Source: Muribaculaceae bacterium (GTDB lineage Bacteria > Bacteroidota > Bacteroidia > Bacteroidales > Muribaculaceae). Taken from it: DNA of 33,925 bases. Positions 25,473 through 32,778 of this stretch are shown piece after piece. How positions within the stretch are numbered: position 1 is the stretch's first letter; each line of letters starts with the position of its first letter. The notes beneath the pieces are model-generated. The model had not been told where the DNA came from and did no database searches. It saw only the letters and a list, made by a program, of their open reading frames with translations. Where the stretch lies: contig JAGAUF010000042.1 of the NCBI GenBank assembly GCA_017620885.1, positions 1 through 33,925 of the forward strand. Reading direction: 5' to 3'. The position numbers and the translations under genes were made by a program.

Positions 25473-27767
25473 ATGAAAAAATTATTTCTTTTTATATTTA
25501 CAATTTGCAATACTATAAATTTAATTGCTGCCAATGACATAACTATATCTGTATTTAATTCTATTGACAACAAAGCTCTTAAAGATTGTAAAGTATATAT
25601 TCTTCAGAAAGATTCGACTATTTATAGTGGGACAACAGATAAAAATGGGAAAGTAACTATCATCGACATTATAGGAAACAATCCAAATAAAGATAAATAT
25701 TTAATTGAAGCAGAATGTGATGGATTTGACATCAGCCGTAAATATATAACCAACGATACGGCATATCAAAATATCAATTTATTTCTGACCCCTTTAAAAA
25801 TAATACATCTTGAGGAATATGTTGTAGAAGCAGACAAAAGCGAAATTATAAAACAGACATCCAACGGACAGGTGTTTTTTCTTTCAAGATCAGCCAAAGC
25901 AAAAACCAATCCTTTCATTGCATTAAAGGAGATTCCTTTGCTTGTTACTGATGCAAACAATTCAAGTATCACGACAATAGACGGAAAAACACCGCTTATA
26001 CTTATAAATGGAATGCGCATAAATTCAGGAATCGCACCGTTAAGTCCTGATAAGATAGAATCCGTTGAAGTTATAACGAATCCATCTGCCCGTTATCTAA
26101 AAGAAGGATATAGTGCAGTGGTCAATATAAAAATCACGCCTTCAAAGGAACTGTATCAATGGTATCAGGTTGCTACGAGCCATGACATTCCATTATGCAA
26201 GGGAATGGGGGTAGGATATCTTGAAATAGGCAATGCGACTTTCAGTGTTTATGGAAGGACAGCCATTGACTATACATATCACGAGAATATAGAATCAAGA
26301 TCTTTCAGCAAAGATATTTCATATATAAGACAATTAAGTCAGATATCAAGTAACGACGGTTATTCTTGGGCTGGAGAACTGATGCTCAAATATACTCCTA
26401 CAGGAAAGGATTATTTCGCGATCTATGGATATACCACCATATCCGGATTAAAAACCAAATCAGAAGGGTCAGGCAGTCTTGATTTCAACGCCTTGATGCA
26501 AGACTCTTACCATTCAAAAATCAAAAACAAAAGCAATCTACTCACTTCAAGCATTTATTACAGCCATTACTTTTCCAATAACAATCAATTTGAACTTCGT
26601 GGAGCTTATAATTATAATTGCAACAAAAATAATTCATCACGAACGGAAATATATAATGACAATAAGTCAATCACTAATTCATCGGATTTTCATAACATAC
26701 GTCATTCCGGCAGTCTTAAAACTGACTGGAACTATTCATATACTGATGTAAGCACACTCTCTGCAGGCATACATTCTTATCTACGCATAGACAGACTCAG
26801 CCAGATCTCAAACACGCTTCCGGATTTTCGACACAACCAATATTCCCAATATTTGTATGTAGGCTGGGCAACTGGAATAAGCAAAAAATTATTTACAAAT
26901 ATTTCAGCAGGACTTGACTGTATCTGGACATCTTCAGACGGCCTGAAAAACCATTATATAAGGCCTCGCATCTCATTTGCCGGCAAATGGCTTATCAACA
27001 GACGGAATGCAGTCAGCTTAGGTTATAACTTGAATAATACCTCACCCGACATTTCTTCTCTTAATCCACTTAATACATCGACTGACCCCCTTGTTATTTG
27101 TCAAGGGAATCCATATCTTACCCCTCAGTCTCTTCATTATTTGCCTATTACATATTCTTTATCTCTAAGAGGATGGTACATATCTCCCAAAATATACTAT
27201 CAGCGGATAGACGATCTGATTTCTCCTTTTGGTTATACTGACGATAAGGGATTATATGTTTCGACTATAAGGAATTACGGTCATATAAATTCATTCGGGG
27301 CATCATTTCAGATTTTTAAAAGAATCAAGGAAGGGACAATATCGGGAAGTGTTTCATGGCAAAATGAGTACATTCCCGGACAGAAAAAGCATAGCTCTGT
27401 AACCATCTATGGAGATTTTTATTATCCAATTAAAAAATTCACATTAAACGCTTATGTGTCATGGACAAATCGCCAGTTATTCAGTCAATCGATTACAAGA
27501 AATTTTGCGCCACAGTCTGCAATACAGGTAAATTATAATTTCACTGACGACTTCTACATAGGATTCAGTCTCAGATATGTAACAGGCAAAATCCATAGTC
27601 AGACAACCACAACTGCAGGGTCTTATTATAATTGCACAGACGTATTTTTTAAAGAATACAATTTGCATCCGTGGTTTATAATTAGGTATACATTCAGAAA
27701 AAACGAAAAAAACAAAATTAAAATCGGGAACGTACTTCACAGTGAAGAAGATGGCATAAAATTATAA
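25473..27767 (+). CDS. TonB-receptor-like outer-membrane beta-barrel protein in the RiPP locus
   Basis: A 764-residue outer-membrane protein with a signal peptide (cleaved near residue 20). An N-terminal carboxypeptidase-regulatory-like beta domain (about 22-110) contains YSGTTDKNGKVTI. The plug-like domain (about 120-222) includes TPLILINGMRINSG and IESVEVITNPSARY, the classic end of the plug in Bacteroidetes barrels of the OMP_b-brl family. A barrel of aromatic-alternating strands follows, with a probable last strand PWFIIRYTF and then a 25-residue polar tail. No obvious TonB box was found. Position between maturase and transporter (2 bp and 21 bp gaps) ties it to the peptide: exit port, receptor for self or kin peptide, or nutrient receptor. 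Its GC content looks somewhat higher than that of the maturase gene. Confidence 0.85.
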   Translation: MKKLFLFIFTICNTINLIAANDITISVFNSIDNKALKDCKVYILQKDSTIYSGTTDKNGKVTIIDIIGNNPNKDKYLIEAECDGFDISRKYITNDTAYQNINLFLTPLKIIHLEEYVVEADKSEIIKQTSNGQVFFLSRSAKAKTNPFIALKEIPLLVTDANNSSITTIDGKTPLILINGMRINSGIAPLSPDKIESVEVITNPSARYLKEGYSAVVNIKITPSKELYQWYQVATSHDIPLCKGMGVGYLEIGNATFSVYGRTAIDYTYHENIESRSFSKDISYIRQLSQISSNDGYSWAGELMLKYTPTGKDYFAIYGYTTISGLKTKSEGSGSLDFNALMQDSYHSKIKNKSNLLTSSIYYSHYFSNNNQFELRGAYNYNCNKNNSSRTEIYNDNKSITNSSDFHNIRHSGSLKTDWNYSYTDVSTLSAGIHSYLRIDRLSQISNTLPDFRHNQYSQYLYVGWATGISKKLFTNISAGLDCIWTSSDGLKNHYIRPRISFAGKWLINRRNAVSLGYNLNNTSPDISSLNPLNTSTDPLVICQGNPYLTPQSLHYLPITYSLSLRGWYISPKIYYQRIDDLISPFGYTDDKGLYVSTIRNYGHINSFGASFQIFKRIKEGTISGSVSWQNEYIPGQKKHSSVTIYGDFYYPIKKFTLNAYVSWTNRQLFSQSITRNFAPQSAIQVNYNFTDDFYIGFSLRYVTGKIHSQTTTTAGSYYNCTDVFFKEYNLHPWFIIRYTFRKNEKNKIKIGNVLHSEEDGIKL

Positions 27768-27788
27768 AGCGATAAATATATCTTTCAA

Positions 27789-29987
27789 ATGTCAAGTAAA
27801 TTTTGCAAAAAACATTTTGTACGACAGTTGGATAATCGTCAATGTGGCATAGCATCTTTAGCTATGATATGTCATTATTTAGGAATAAATGTCTCCACCA
27901 GTTACCTTTCTAAATTGTGCGACAGAAGTAAAGAAGGTATATCTTTAAAAGGTATTTCTGATGTCGCGTCTCAAATAGGACTTAAAAACAGAGCGTATCA
28001 CTTATCTATTGAAGAATTACATAAATGCCCTTTACCGTGTATTATACATTGGAGTAAATCTCATTTTGTTGTATTGTATAAAATCAGCAAGAGTGAGAAT
28101 TATTATATTGCAGACCCCGGTAAAGGAATGATAAAATATAAAAAAGCCGATTTTATCTCCAAATGGATTGACGAAGGAATTAACGACTCTGGAATAGCAA
28201 TTTTTTTTGAAAAAGAGCGAGTAATTATTCCTCCGCACATCGTTTCTGTTCCTAAAGAGCCTTTCTCTTACATATTAAAATATATTAAACCTTATTATAA
28301 GCATCTTTGTATAATCGGCTTCGGATTGATTTTATGTTCCGTTTTACAGTTGGTCATTCCTTTTCTTACTCAATATATTGTTGATATTGGAATAAAGCAT
28401 AAAGATATTGGTTTTATATTCTTAATTCTTTTAGGCGAATTGGCAATAGTTATCGGGAAAACTTCCGTAGATTTTATAAGACGATGGCTGTCATTGCACA
28501 TATCTATGAGAATTAATATCTCAATTGTCAGCGACTTCTTTATAAAATTACTAAAATTGCCAATGGCATTTTTTGAGGAGAGACAGCTTGGCGATATTAT
28601 ACAACGAATCGGTGATCATACACGAATACAATCATTTTTGTCTGGTCAAATTTTAGGACTCATTTTCTCAACTTTTACTTTCTGTATCCTATCAATTGTT
28701 TTATTCCTTTACAACAAAATCATTTTTACAGCTTTTATGACTGGTAGCATAATTTATGGAATATGGATTCTTATATTTTTAAAGAAACGAGAAATATTAG
28801 ACTATGATATATTTGAAAAAGAGTCATTGAATAATGAACGAACATATCAGTTGATAACATTAATGCAAGAGATTAAGCTTCAAAATTGCGAAAACAGACG
28901 TCGATGGGAATGGGAAGACAATCAAGCTGACTTATTTGAAACCCGTCTAAAGTCGTTAAAGTTGCAGCAAACGGAAGAAGGTGGAAGCATATTTATAAAT
29001 GAGATTAAAAATATAATTGTTACAGTATTGGCTGCTTCTTCCGTAATAAATGGAGACTTAACAATAGGTGCGATGTTGGCAATACAATATATTATTGGCC
29101 AATTGAACTCTCCAGTCGAACAGTTTATTAACTTCGTCCACTCCATTCAAGACATTAAAATTTCATTTGACCGAATAAATGACATACATAATCAGGATAA
29201 CGATGATATAACTGAGGACTACACAGGAAATATAAATGAGTTAGGAAACATAACATTTGAAAAAGTGTCATTTAAATACAATCGACATTGTGACAAATAT
29301 GCGATTAACAATATTTCTTTTACTTTACCGAAAGGGAAGGTGACTGCAATAGTTGGCGCATCCGGAAGTGGCAAGACTACCATAATAAAATTAATTCTCG
29401 GATTTTATAAATCATTTACAGGCAATTTAAAAATCGGAGAAACCAATCTTCTTTCATACAATTTAAAATGGTGGAGAGCCCAATGTGGAGTCGTAATGCA
29501 ATCTGGATCTATTTTTTCTGATACAATAGCGAAAAACATTGCAACGCAAGATGAAGAGATTAATCATGAACGATTATTGGCTGCCGCAAAATCAGCTTGC
29601 ATTTATGATTTTATAGAAACCTTACCAAAGAATTTCAATACAGTAATAGGAAATGAAGGAATCAAGTTAAGTCAAGGACAACAACAACGAATACTGATTG
29701 CCCGGGCAATTTATAAAAATCCCCGTTATCTGATTCTTGATGAGGCAACAAATTCCCTTGATGCTGAAAATGAAAATTTAATAGTTAATAATTTGAAGGA
29801 ATTTTATTCGGGAAGGACAACTATTATAGTAGCACATAGACTTTCTACTGTAATGAATGCAGACAATATCATCGTTTTAGATAATGGCCGGATTGTGGAA
29901 AATGGAACTCATACCGCTCTTGTTAAGCAGAAGGGGAAATACTATAATTTGGTAAAAAATCAACTCGAACTTGAGTGTCCGGCATAA
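27789..29987 (+). CDS. C39-peptidase-containing ABC transporter (leader-cleaving peptide exporter)
   Basis: A 732-residue inner-membrane exporter that should cut the precursor after Gly25 and pump out the core. The N-terminal C39 domain has Gln13 and Cys19 in QLDNRQCG, His92 in SHFVVLY and Asp109 in ADPGKG, the complete catalytic set. The transmembrane domain spans about 170-450 with five or six hydrophobic segments. The ATPase domain (about 487-732) has Walker A GASGSGKTT (523-531), signature LSQGQ (628-632), Walker B YLILDE (647-652) and switch His683. All are intact. Such transporters in Gram-negative bacteria usually work with an HlyD adaptor and TolC; here only an HlyD-like stub follows 13 bp downstream. 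Confidence 0.95.
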   Translation: MSSKFCKKHFVRQLDNRQCGIASLAMICHYLGINVSTSYLSKLCDRSKEGISLKGISDVASQIGLKNRAYHLSIEELHKCPLPCIIHWSKSHFVVLYKISKSENYYIADPGKGMIKYKKADFISKWIDEGINDSGIAIFFEKERVIIPPHIVSVPKEPFSYILKYIKPYYKHLCIIGFGLILCSVLQLVIPFLTQYIVDIGIKHKDIGFIFLILLGELAIVIGKTSVDFIRRWLSLHISMRINISIVSDFFIKLLKLPMAFFEERQLGDIIQRIGDHTRIQSFLSGQILGLIFSTFTFCILSIVLFLYNKIIFTAFMTGSIIYGIWILIFLKKREILDYDIFEKESLNNERTYQLITLMQEIKLQNCENRRRWEWEDNQADLFETRLKSLKLQQTEEGGSIFINEIKNIIVTVLAASSVINGDLTIGAMLAIQYIIGQLNSPVEQFINFVHSIQDIKISFDRINDIHNQDNDDITEDYTGNINELGNITFEKVSFKYNRHCDKYAINNISFTLPKGKVTAIVGASGSGKTTIIKLILGFYKSFTGNLKIGETNLLSYNLKWWRAQCGVVMQSGSIFSDTIAKNIATQDEEINHERLLAAAKSACIYDFIETLPKNFNTVIGNEGIKLSQGQQQRILIARAIYKNPRYLILDEATNSLDAENENLIVNNLKEFYSGRTTIIVAHRLSTVMNADNIIVLDNGRIVENGTHTALVKQKGKYYNLVKNQLELECPA

Positions 29988-30000
29988 CAATCCGCTTTTT

Positions 30001-30174
30001 ATGGACTCGCATTCTGAAAAGGTAACCAAACTGCTAAAGACATCACCGCCGTTTATAGTAAAATACGGAGTAATAATAATATTGATATTGTTGTTGATTT
30101 TGACATTATTGGTATTTACAATAAATTATAAGGAGGGTCTTACTATTGTCGATTATATAATAAAATATAAATAA
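30001..30174 (+). CDS. 57-residue single-pass membrane peptide resembling the N-terminus of an HlyD adaptor
   Basis: Starts at ATG 30001, 13 bp after the transporter stop; an overlapping TTG start at 29971 would add 10 residues but is less likely. The sequence has a short cytoplasmic head (SEKVTKLLKTSPPFIVKYG), one strong membrane helix (about residues 23-42) and a tail NYKEGLTIVDYIIKYK. The head-plus-helix pattern matches, as I remember them, the starts of Bacteroidetes HlyD-family adaptors encoded after C39 transporters (SEEVQEIL, PPWIVRYG, TM). The hairpin, lipoyl and barrel domains of HlyD are absent, and the ~75 bp left before the rplY promoter cannot encode them. It is either a truncated remnant or a small accessory subunit. 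Confidence 0.6.
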   Translation: MDSHSEKVTKLLKTSPPFIVKYGVIIILILLLILTLLVFTINYKEGLTIVDYIIKYK

Positions 30175-30227
30175 TCAACCGTAATATTATCCAGCACTCC
30201 GACAAAAATCATAAAAAGGGATTATTA

Positions 30228-30260
30228 TTTGTGCAGGTCAGGAGAATTTAGTAACTTTGC
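30228..30260 (+). promoter_or_regulatory. Full Bacteroidetes promoter for rplY
   Basis: TTTG at 30228-30231, a 20-bp spacer and TAACTTTGC at 30252-30260 match both sigma-ABfr boxes exactly. It leaves an untranslated leader of about 120 nt before ATG 30388. Confidence 0.75.
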
Positions 30261-30262
30261 AC

Positions 30263-30329
30263 CGCGTTTGAGCCAACGGCTCTTACCGCGCCCCGTGTGA
30301 TGGGAAATTCGTTATGCGTCGCAAGACGC
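30263..30329 (+). promoter_or_regulatory. Structured 5' leader of rplY (two hairpins)
   Basis: The first hairpin is GAGCC-AAC-GGCTC (30270-30282), which an outer CGCG pair (30263-30266 with 30287-30290) can extend. The second is GCGTC-GCAA-GACGC (30316-30329), closed by a GNRA tetraloop. A GTTC/GAAC pairing lies further on. Ribosomal protein leaders often carry autoregulatory structures; binding by L25 here is only inference. Confidence 0.4.
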
Positions 30330-30387
30330 TAATGTTCTCTCTTTTCGGGAACTTAACTTATTTTTAGTAACACAATTTAAATTCAAA

Positions 30388-31041
30388 ATGAAAAGATTCC
30401 AGCTTAAGGCTGAGCCGCGTGAAGCGCTTGGCAAGAAATCAAGCAAGGCACTCCGTGCCGAAGGCAAAATCCCCGCTGTAATCAACGGTGGCAAAATCGT
30501 TGAGCTTCCCTACAACGAAACTCTCAAACCGGGCGAAAAGCTCGTTGAAATCGACGCCAAGCGTGGCATCATCACTACTGACATCACTATTAATCAGGAA
30601 GATGTCCGCAAGCTTATCTATACGCCCGACATTTTTGAAATAGAACTTGAAATCAACGGCGAGAAGAAGATGGCCGTTATGAGAGAGATTCAGTTCCAGC
30701 CCGTAAAGGACACTATCCTCCACATCGACTTCCTCGAAGTTTATCCCAACAAGCCCATCGTGATGGAAGTTCCGGTACAGATCGAAGGTCATGCAGAAGG
30801 TGTGAAGGCCGGTGGTAAGCTCTCACTCTCCATGCGTAAGCTCAAAGTAAAAGCTCCTTATACCGAAATCCCCGAACGTCTCCTCGTAAATGTTGATTCG
30901 CTCGGTCTCGGCAAATCACTCGCTGTTGGCGACCTCCATTTCGAAGGTCTTGAGCTTATGAACGCCAAGAACGCTGTCGTTTGCGCTGTTCAGCTCACCC
31001 GTGCAGCCCGTGGAGCTCAGGCTAAGGCTGCTCAGGCTTAA
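30388..31041 (+). CDS. rplY: 50S ribosomal protein L25/general stress protein Ctc
   Basis: Binds 5S rRNA in the large ribosomal subunit. A 217-residue protein of the long Ctc type, with the L25 5S-binding domain (about 1-93; FQLKAEPREALGKKSSKALRAEGKIPAVINGG) and the C-terminal Ctc beta domain (about 95-190; IHIDFLEVYPNKPIVMEVPV, typical of TL5/Ctc). It ends with an Ala-rich tail (ARGAQAKAAQA). Start ATG 30388 gives the canonical N-terminus. GC content and codon use return to the backbone type here, marking the end of the AT-rich island. Confidence 0.96.
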   Translation: MKRFQLKAEPREALGKKSSKALRAEGKIPAVINGGKIVELPYNETLKPGEKLVEIDAKRGIITTDITINQEDVRKLIYTPDIFEIELEINGEKKMAVMREIQFQPVKDTILHIDFLEVYPNKPIVMEVPVQIEGHAEGVKAGGKLSLSMRKLKVKAPYTEIPERLLVNVDSLGLGKSLAVGDLHFEGLELMNAKNAVVCAVQLTRAARGAQAKAAQA

Positions 31042-31063
31042 TCTATCAACTGACAATTCTACT

Positions 31064-31104
31064 GAGGGTGTGGCAAATTTCGGTTTGGCATACCCTCTGC
31101 TTTT
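31064..31104 (+). terminator. Terminator after rplY
   Basis: GAGGGTGTG (31064-31072) pairs with CATACCCTC (31089-31097) with one G-U pair, and an inner CAAA/TTTG stem adds stability. TGCTTTTATCTTT follows. It lies 22 nt past the rplY stop. Confidence 0.75.
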
Positions 31105-31239
31105 ATCTTTCATCATCCGGCAGCGTTCAGTTTCATAAAAAACCTGTCTTATCTTCATTTCATTTTGAATCCCCTCAAATCTTTCCTGCTCCGACTGATT
31201 CGATCAGGATACACAAATCCCTCTCCTCTCCAAGACAAT

Positions 31240-31806
31240 ATGAAGAAATTTCTTATCGTTGGACTCGGAAATCCTGGGCCCGAATACGAAGGCACTCGCC
31301 ACAACGCCGGGTTTATGGTACTCGACAAACTCGCCCTTGACGCCTCAGCTCATTTCACTTCCTGCCGCTACGGACAGCAGACTACTATACACGTCAAAAA
31401 CTGCGAGCTGATATTACTCAAGCCCGGCACATTCATGAATCTTTCCGGCCTTGCAGTGAAATTCTGGATGAATAAGGAGAAACTTCCGCTGCAAAACCTG
31501 CTCATCGTAGTTGATGACCTCGCTCTCCCATTCGGAGTAATTCGTCTGCGCAAAGGTGGCTCAGACGCCGGACACAACGGTCTGAAAAACATAGCCGCCG
31601 AACTTGGCAACCAGAACTATCCCCGTCTGCGTTTCGGCGTCGGAAATGACTTCCCTCGCGGTGGACAGGTGGATTTCGTCCTCTCTCGTTTCCCAAAGGA
31701 GGAACAGACTTTGATGCCCGAACGTCTTGAAGCTGCAGCCGAAGCAGTCAAGGCTTTCTGCCTCAGCGGTATAGATTTCGCAATGACACACTATAACGGC
31801 AAATAA
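31240..31806 (+). CDS. pth: Peptidyl-tRNA hydrolase
   Basis: Cytoplasmic enzyme that frees tRNA from peptidyl-tRNAs dropped by stalled ribosomes. 188 residues: [19 protein letters not shown] with catalytic His21 and Asn11, [36 protein letters not shown] with the conserved Asp and His-Asn, and YPRLRFGVG. All are hallmark Pth segments. An in-frame ATG at 31165 would add 25 residues that do not fit the family, so ATG 31240 ([13 protein letters not shown]) is chosen. It is followed after 24 bp by the S4-domain gene, likely in one operon. Confidence 0.95.
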   Translation: MKKFLIVGLGNPGPEYEGTRHNAGFMVLDKLALDASAHFTSCRYGQQTTIHVKNCELILLKPGTFMNLSGLAVKFWMNKEKLPLQNLLIVVDDLALPFGVIRLRKGGSDAGHNGLKNIAAELGNQNYPRLRFGVGNDFPRGGQVDFVLSRFPKEEQTLMPERLEAAAEAVKAFCLSGIDFAMTHYNGK

Positions 31807-31830
31807 TCACAACCTTATCTACTTTATACT

Positions 31831-32277
31831 ATGGCCTTAACAGAAGAAAGAGTCGATAAATGGCTATGGGAAATGCGCGTCTTCAAGACCCGCACGATTG
31901 CCTCCGACGCGTGCAAAAACAAACGTGTCACGATGAAGGGCACTCCCCTCAAACCATCAAGAACAATAAAGCCCGGCGACATCATTGACGTCAAGAAACC
32001 GCCCATCACTTACACCTTCCGCGTCCTCGCCATTCCTACCGGACGACTCGGAGCCAAGCTCGTGCCTGAATATCTCGAAAATATCACCCCGAAGAGCCAG
32101 TACGACCTCCTCGAAATGACGAAAATTTCCGGATTCATCGATCGTCGCAAAGGCCTCGGCCGACCCACGAAACGTGACGGCCGCGAAATGGCAAAATTCA
32201 AAGAGGAAGCCTTCTTCCTCGACTGGGACGATGACTTTGATGATGATTTCGACGACGATTTCGACGACGAAGTTTAA
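31831..32277 (+). CDS. S4 RNA-binding protein, Hsp15-like, with acidic DDDF tail
   Basis: A 148-residue protein whose first ~100 residues form an S4 RNA-binding domain: RVDKWLWEMRVFKTRTIASDACKNKRVTMKGTP is like E. coli HslR, which binds 50S subunits carrying stalled nascent chains. Pairing with pth 24 bp upstream fits a shared role in rescue of stalled translation (inference). A basic stretch (DRRKGLGRPTKRDGRE) follows, then an acidic tail from about 131 made of three (D)DDFD units ending DDEV. The matching DNA (32227-32274) is a short GAT/GAC repeat. The tail is not part of the S4 fold. Identification of the domain is firm; the exact role is not. Confidence 0.88.
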   Translation: MALTEERVDKWLWEMRVFKTRTIASDACKNKRVTMKGTPLKPSRTIKPGDIIDVKKPPITYTFRVLAIPTGRLGAKLVPEYLENITPKSQYDLLEMTKISGFIDRRKGLGRPTKRDGREMAKFKEEAFFLDWDDDFDDDFDDDFDDEV

Positions 32278-32317
32278 CATTTATTCTCTTTCCGGCTCAA
32301 CCCCTCGCGACTCTCAG

Positions 32318-32358
32318 GCGTTATATAAACAAAACGGACGCCCGACGTCCTATAACGC
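32318..32358 (+). other. Compound hairpin upstream of the cupin gene
   Basis: The outer arms GCGTTATA (32318-32325) and TATAACGC (32351-32358) are perfectly complementary. Inside, GGACG (32336-32340) pairs with CGTCC (32346-32350). The 3' arms are contiguous while the 5' side has a 10-nt bulge (TAAACAAAAC). AAACTGAAAAACACAC follows, not a T run, so it is not a typical terminator. It ends 22 nt before ATG 32381, a position suited to control of cupin translation or mRNA stability. Confidence 0.5.
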
Positions 32359-32380
32359 AAACTGAAAAACACACTATACT

Positions 32381-32677
32381 ATGGATTTCAAGAAAAAAAT
32401 TGACTACGTTAGTGGTCAAATCAACAAAGAGGTAATTCTCTCAAATCAATACGGCTCTGTAACGCTTTTCGCTTTTGACAAAGGCACGGAATTAGCTACA
32501 CACGCCGCACCATGCGAAGCCCTTGTTCAGGTAATCGACGGAACTATCGACTTTACCCTTGAAGGCAACGAAATGATCCTCAAAGAGGGCGATTTCCTTA
32601 CTCTCCGCACCGGAGTCCAACACTCCCTCCGTGCTGAAAAGAAGTTCAAAATGCTCCTCACCAAGCTCGGCGCCTGA
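32381..32677 (+). CDS. Small cupin-domain protein
   Basis: A 98-residue single-domain cupin, probably cytoplasmic. Motif 1 is reduced (THAAPCEALVQVIDGTIDFTLEG) and motif 2 is GDFLTLRTGVQHSLRAEK. His43 (THA), Glu48 and His82 (QHS) could form a metal site, but one of the usual two motif-1 histidines is replaced. Small stand-alone cupins of this type bind small ligands or metals; the substrate cannot be told. It is preceded by a compound hairpin and followed by a bidirectional terminator. Confidence 0.85.
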   Translation: MDFKKKIDYVSGQINKEVILSNQYGSVTLFAFDKGTELATHAAPCEALVQVIDGTIDFTLEGNEMILKEGDFLTLRTGVQHSLRAEKKFKMLLTKLGA

Positions 32678-32717
32678 TAAAGATTCATCCCGCACAGAAA
32701 CATAACATATTAATCTA

Positions 32718-32749
32718 ATGGAGCGCATCTATTGGCAGATACGCTCCAT
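32718..32749. terminator. Bidirectional terminator between cupin and ffh
   Basis: ATGGAGCG (32718-32725) and CGCTCCAT (32742-32749), with inner ATCT/AGAT, form a 12-bp stem with one C-A mismatch and a 6-nt loop. TTTATATTGTTG follows on the plus strand and TAGATTAATATG on the minus. It lies between the two convergent stops. Confidence 0.65.
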
Positions 32750-32778
32750 TTATATTGTTGATTTATTGAGGATAATGA

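Larger units (their letters stand above)
23650..30230 (+). other. AT-rich RiPP biosynthesis island (precursor, radical SAM, OM barrel, C39 ABC transporter, HlyD-like stub)
   Basis: Five genes on one strand with very short gaps lie in DNA that is visibly far richer in A and T than the sequence on both sides; A/T-ending codons and poly-A/T runs are common here. The flanks are housekeeping genes (AddB-like nuclease and rplY). No integrase, transposase, tRNA or flanking direct repeat was seen. The composition suggests horizontal acquisition, but no mobility gene supports a mechanism. No perfect sigma-ABfr promoter was found upstream of the precursor gene (23644-23778), so the promoter and its control remain unassigned. 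Confidence 0.75.

Noticed and set aside
31165..31239. 25-residue N-terminal extension of Pth
   Set aside because: Peptidyl-tRNA hydrolases begin at the [17 protein letters not shown] segment; the extension does not resemble the family.
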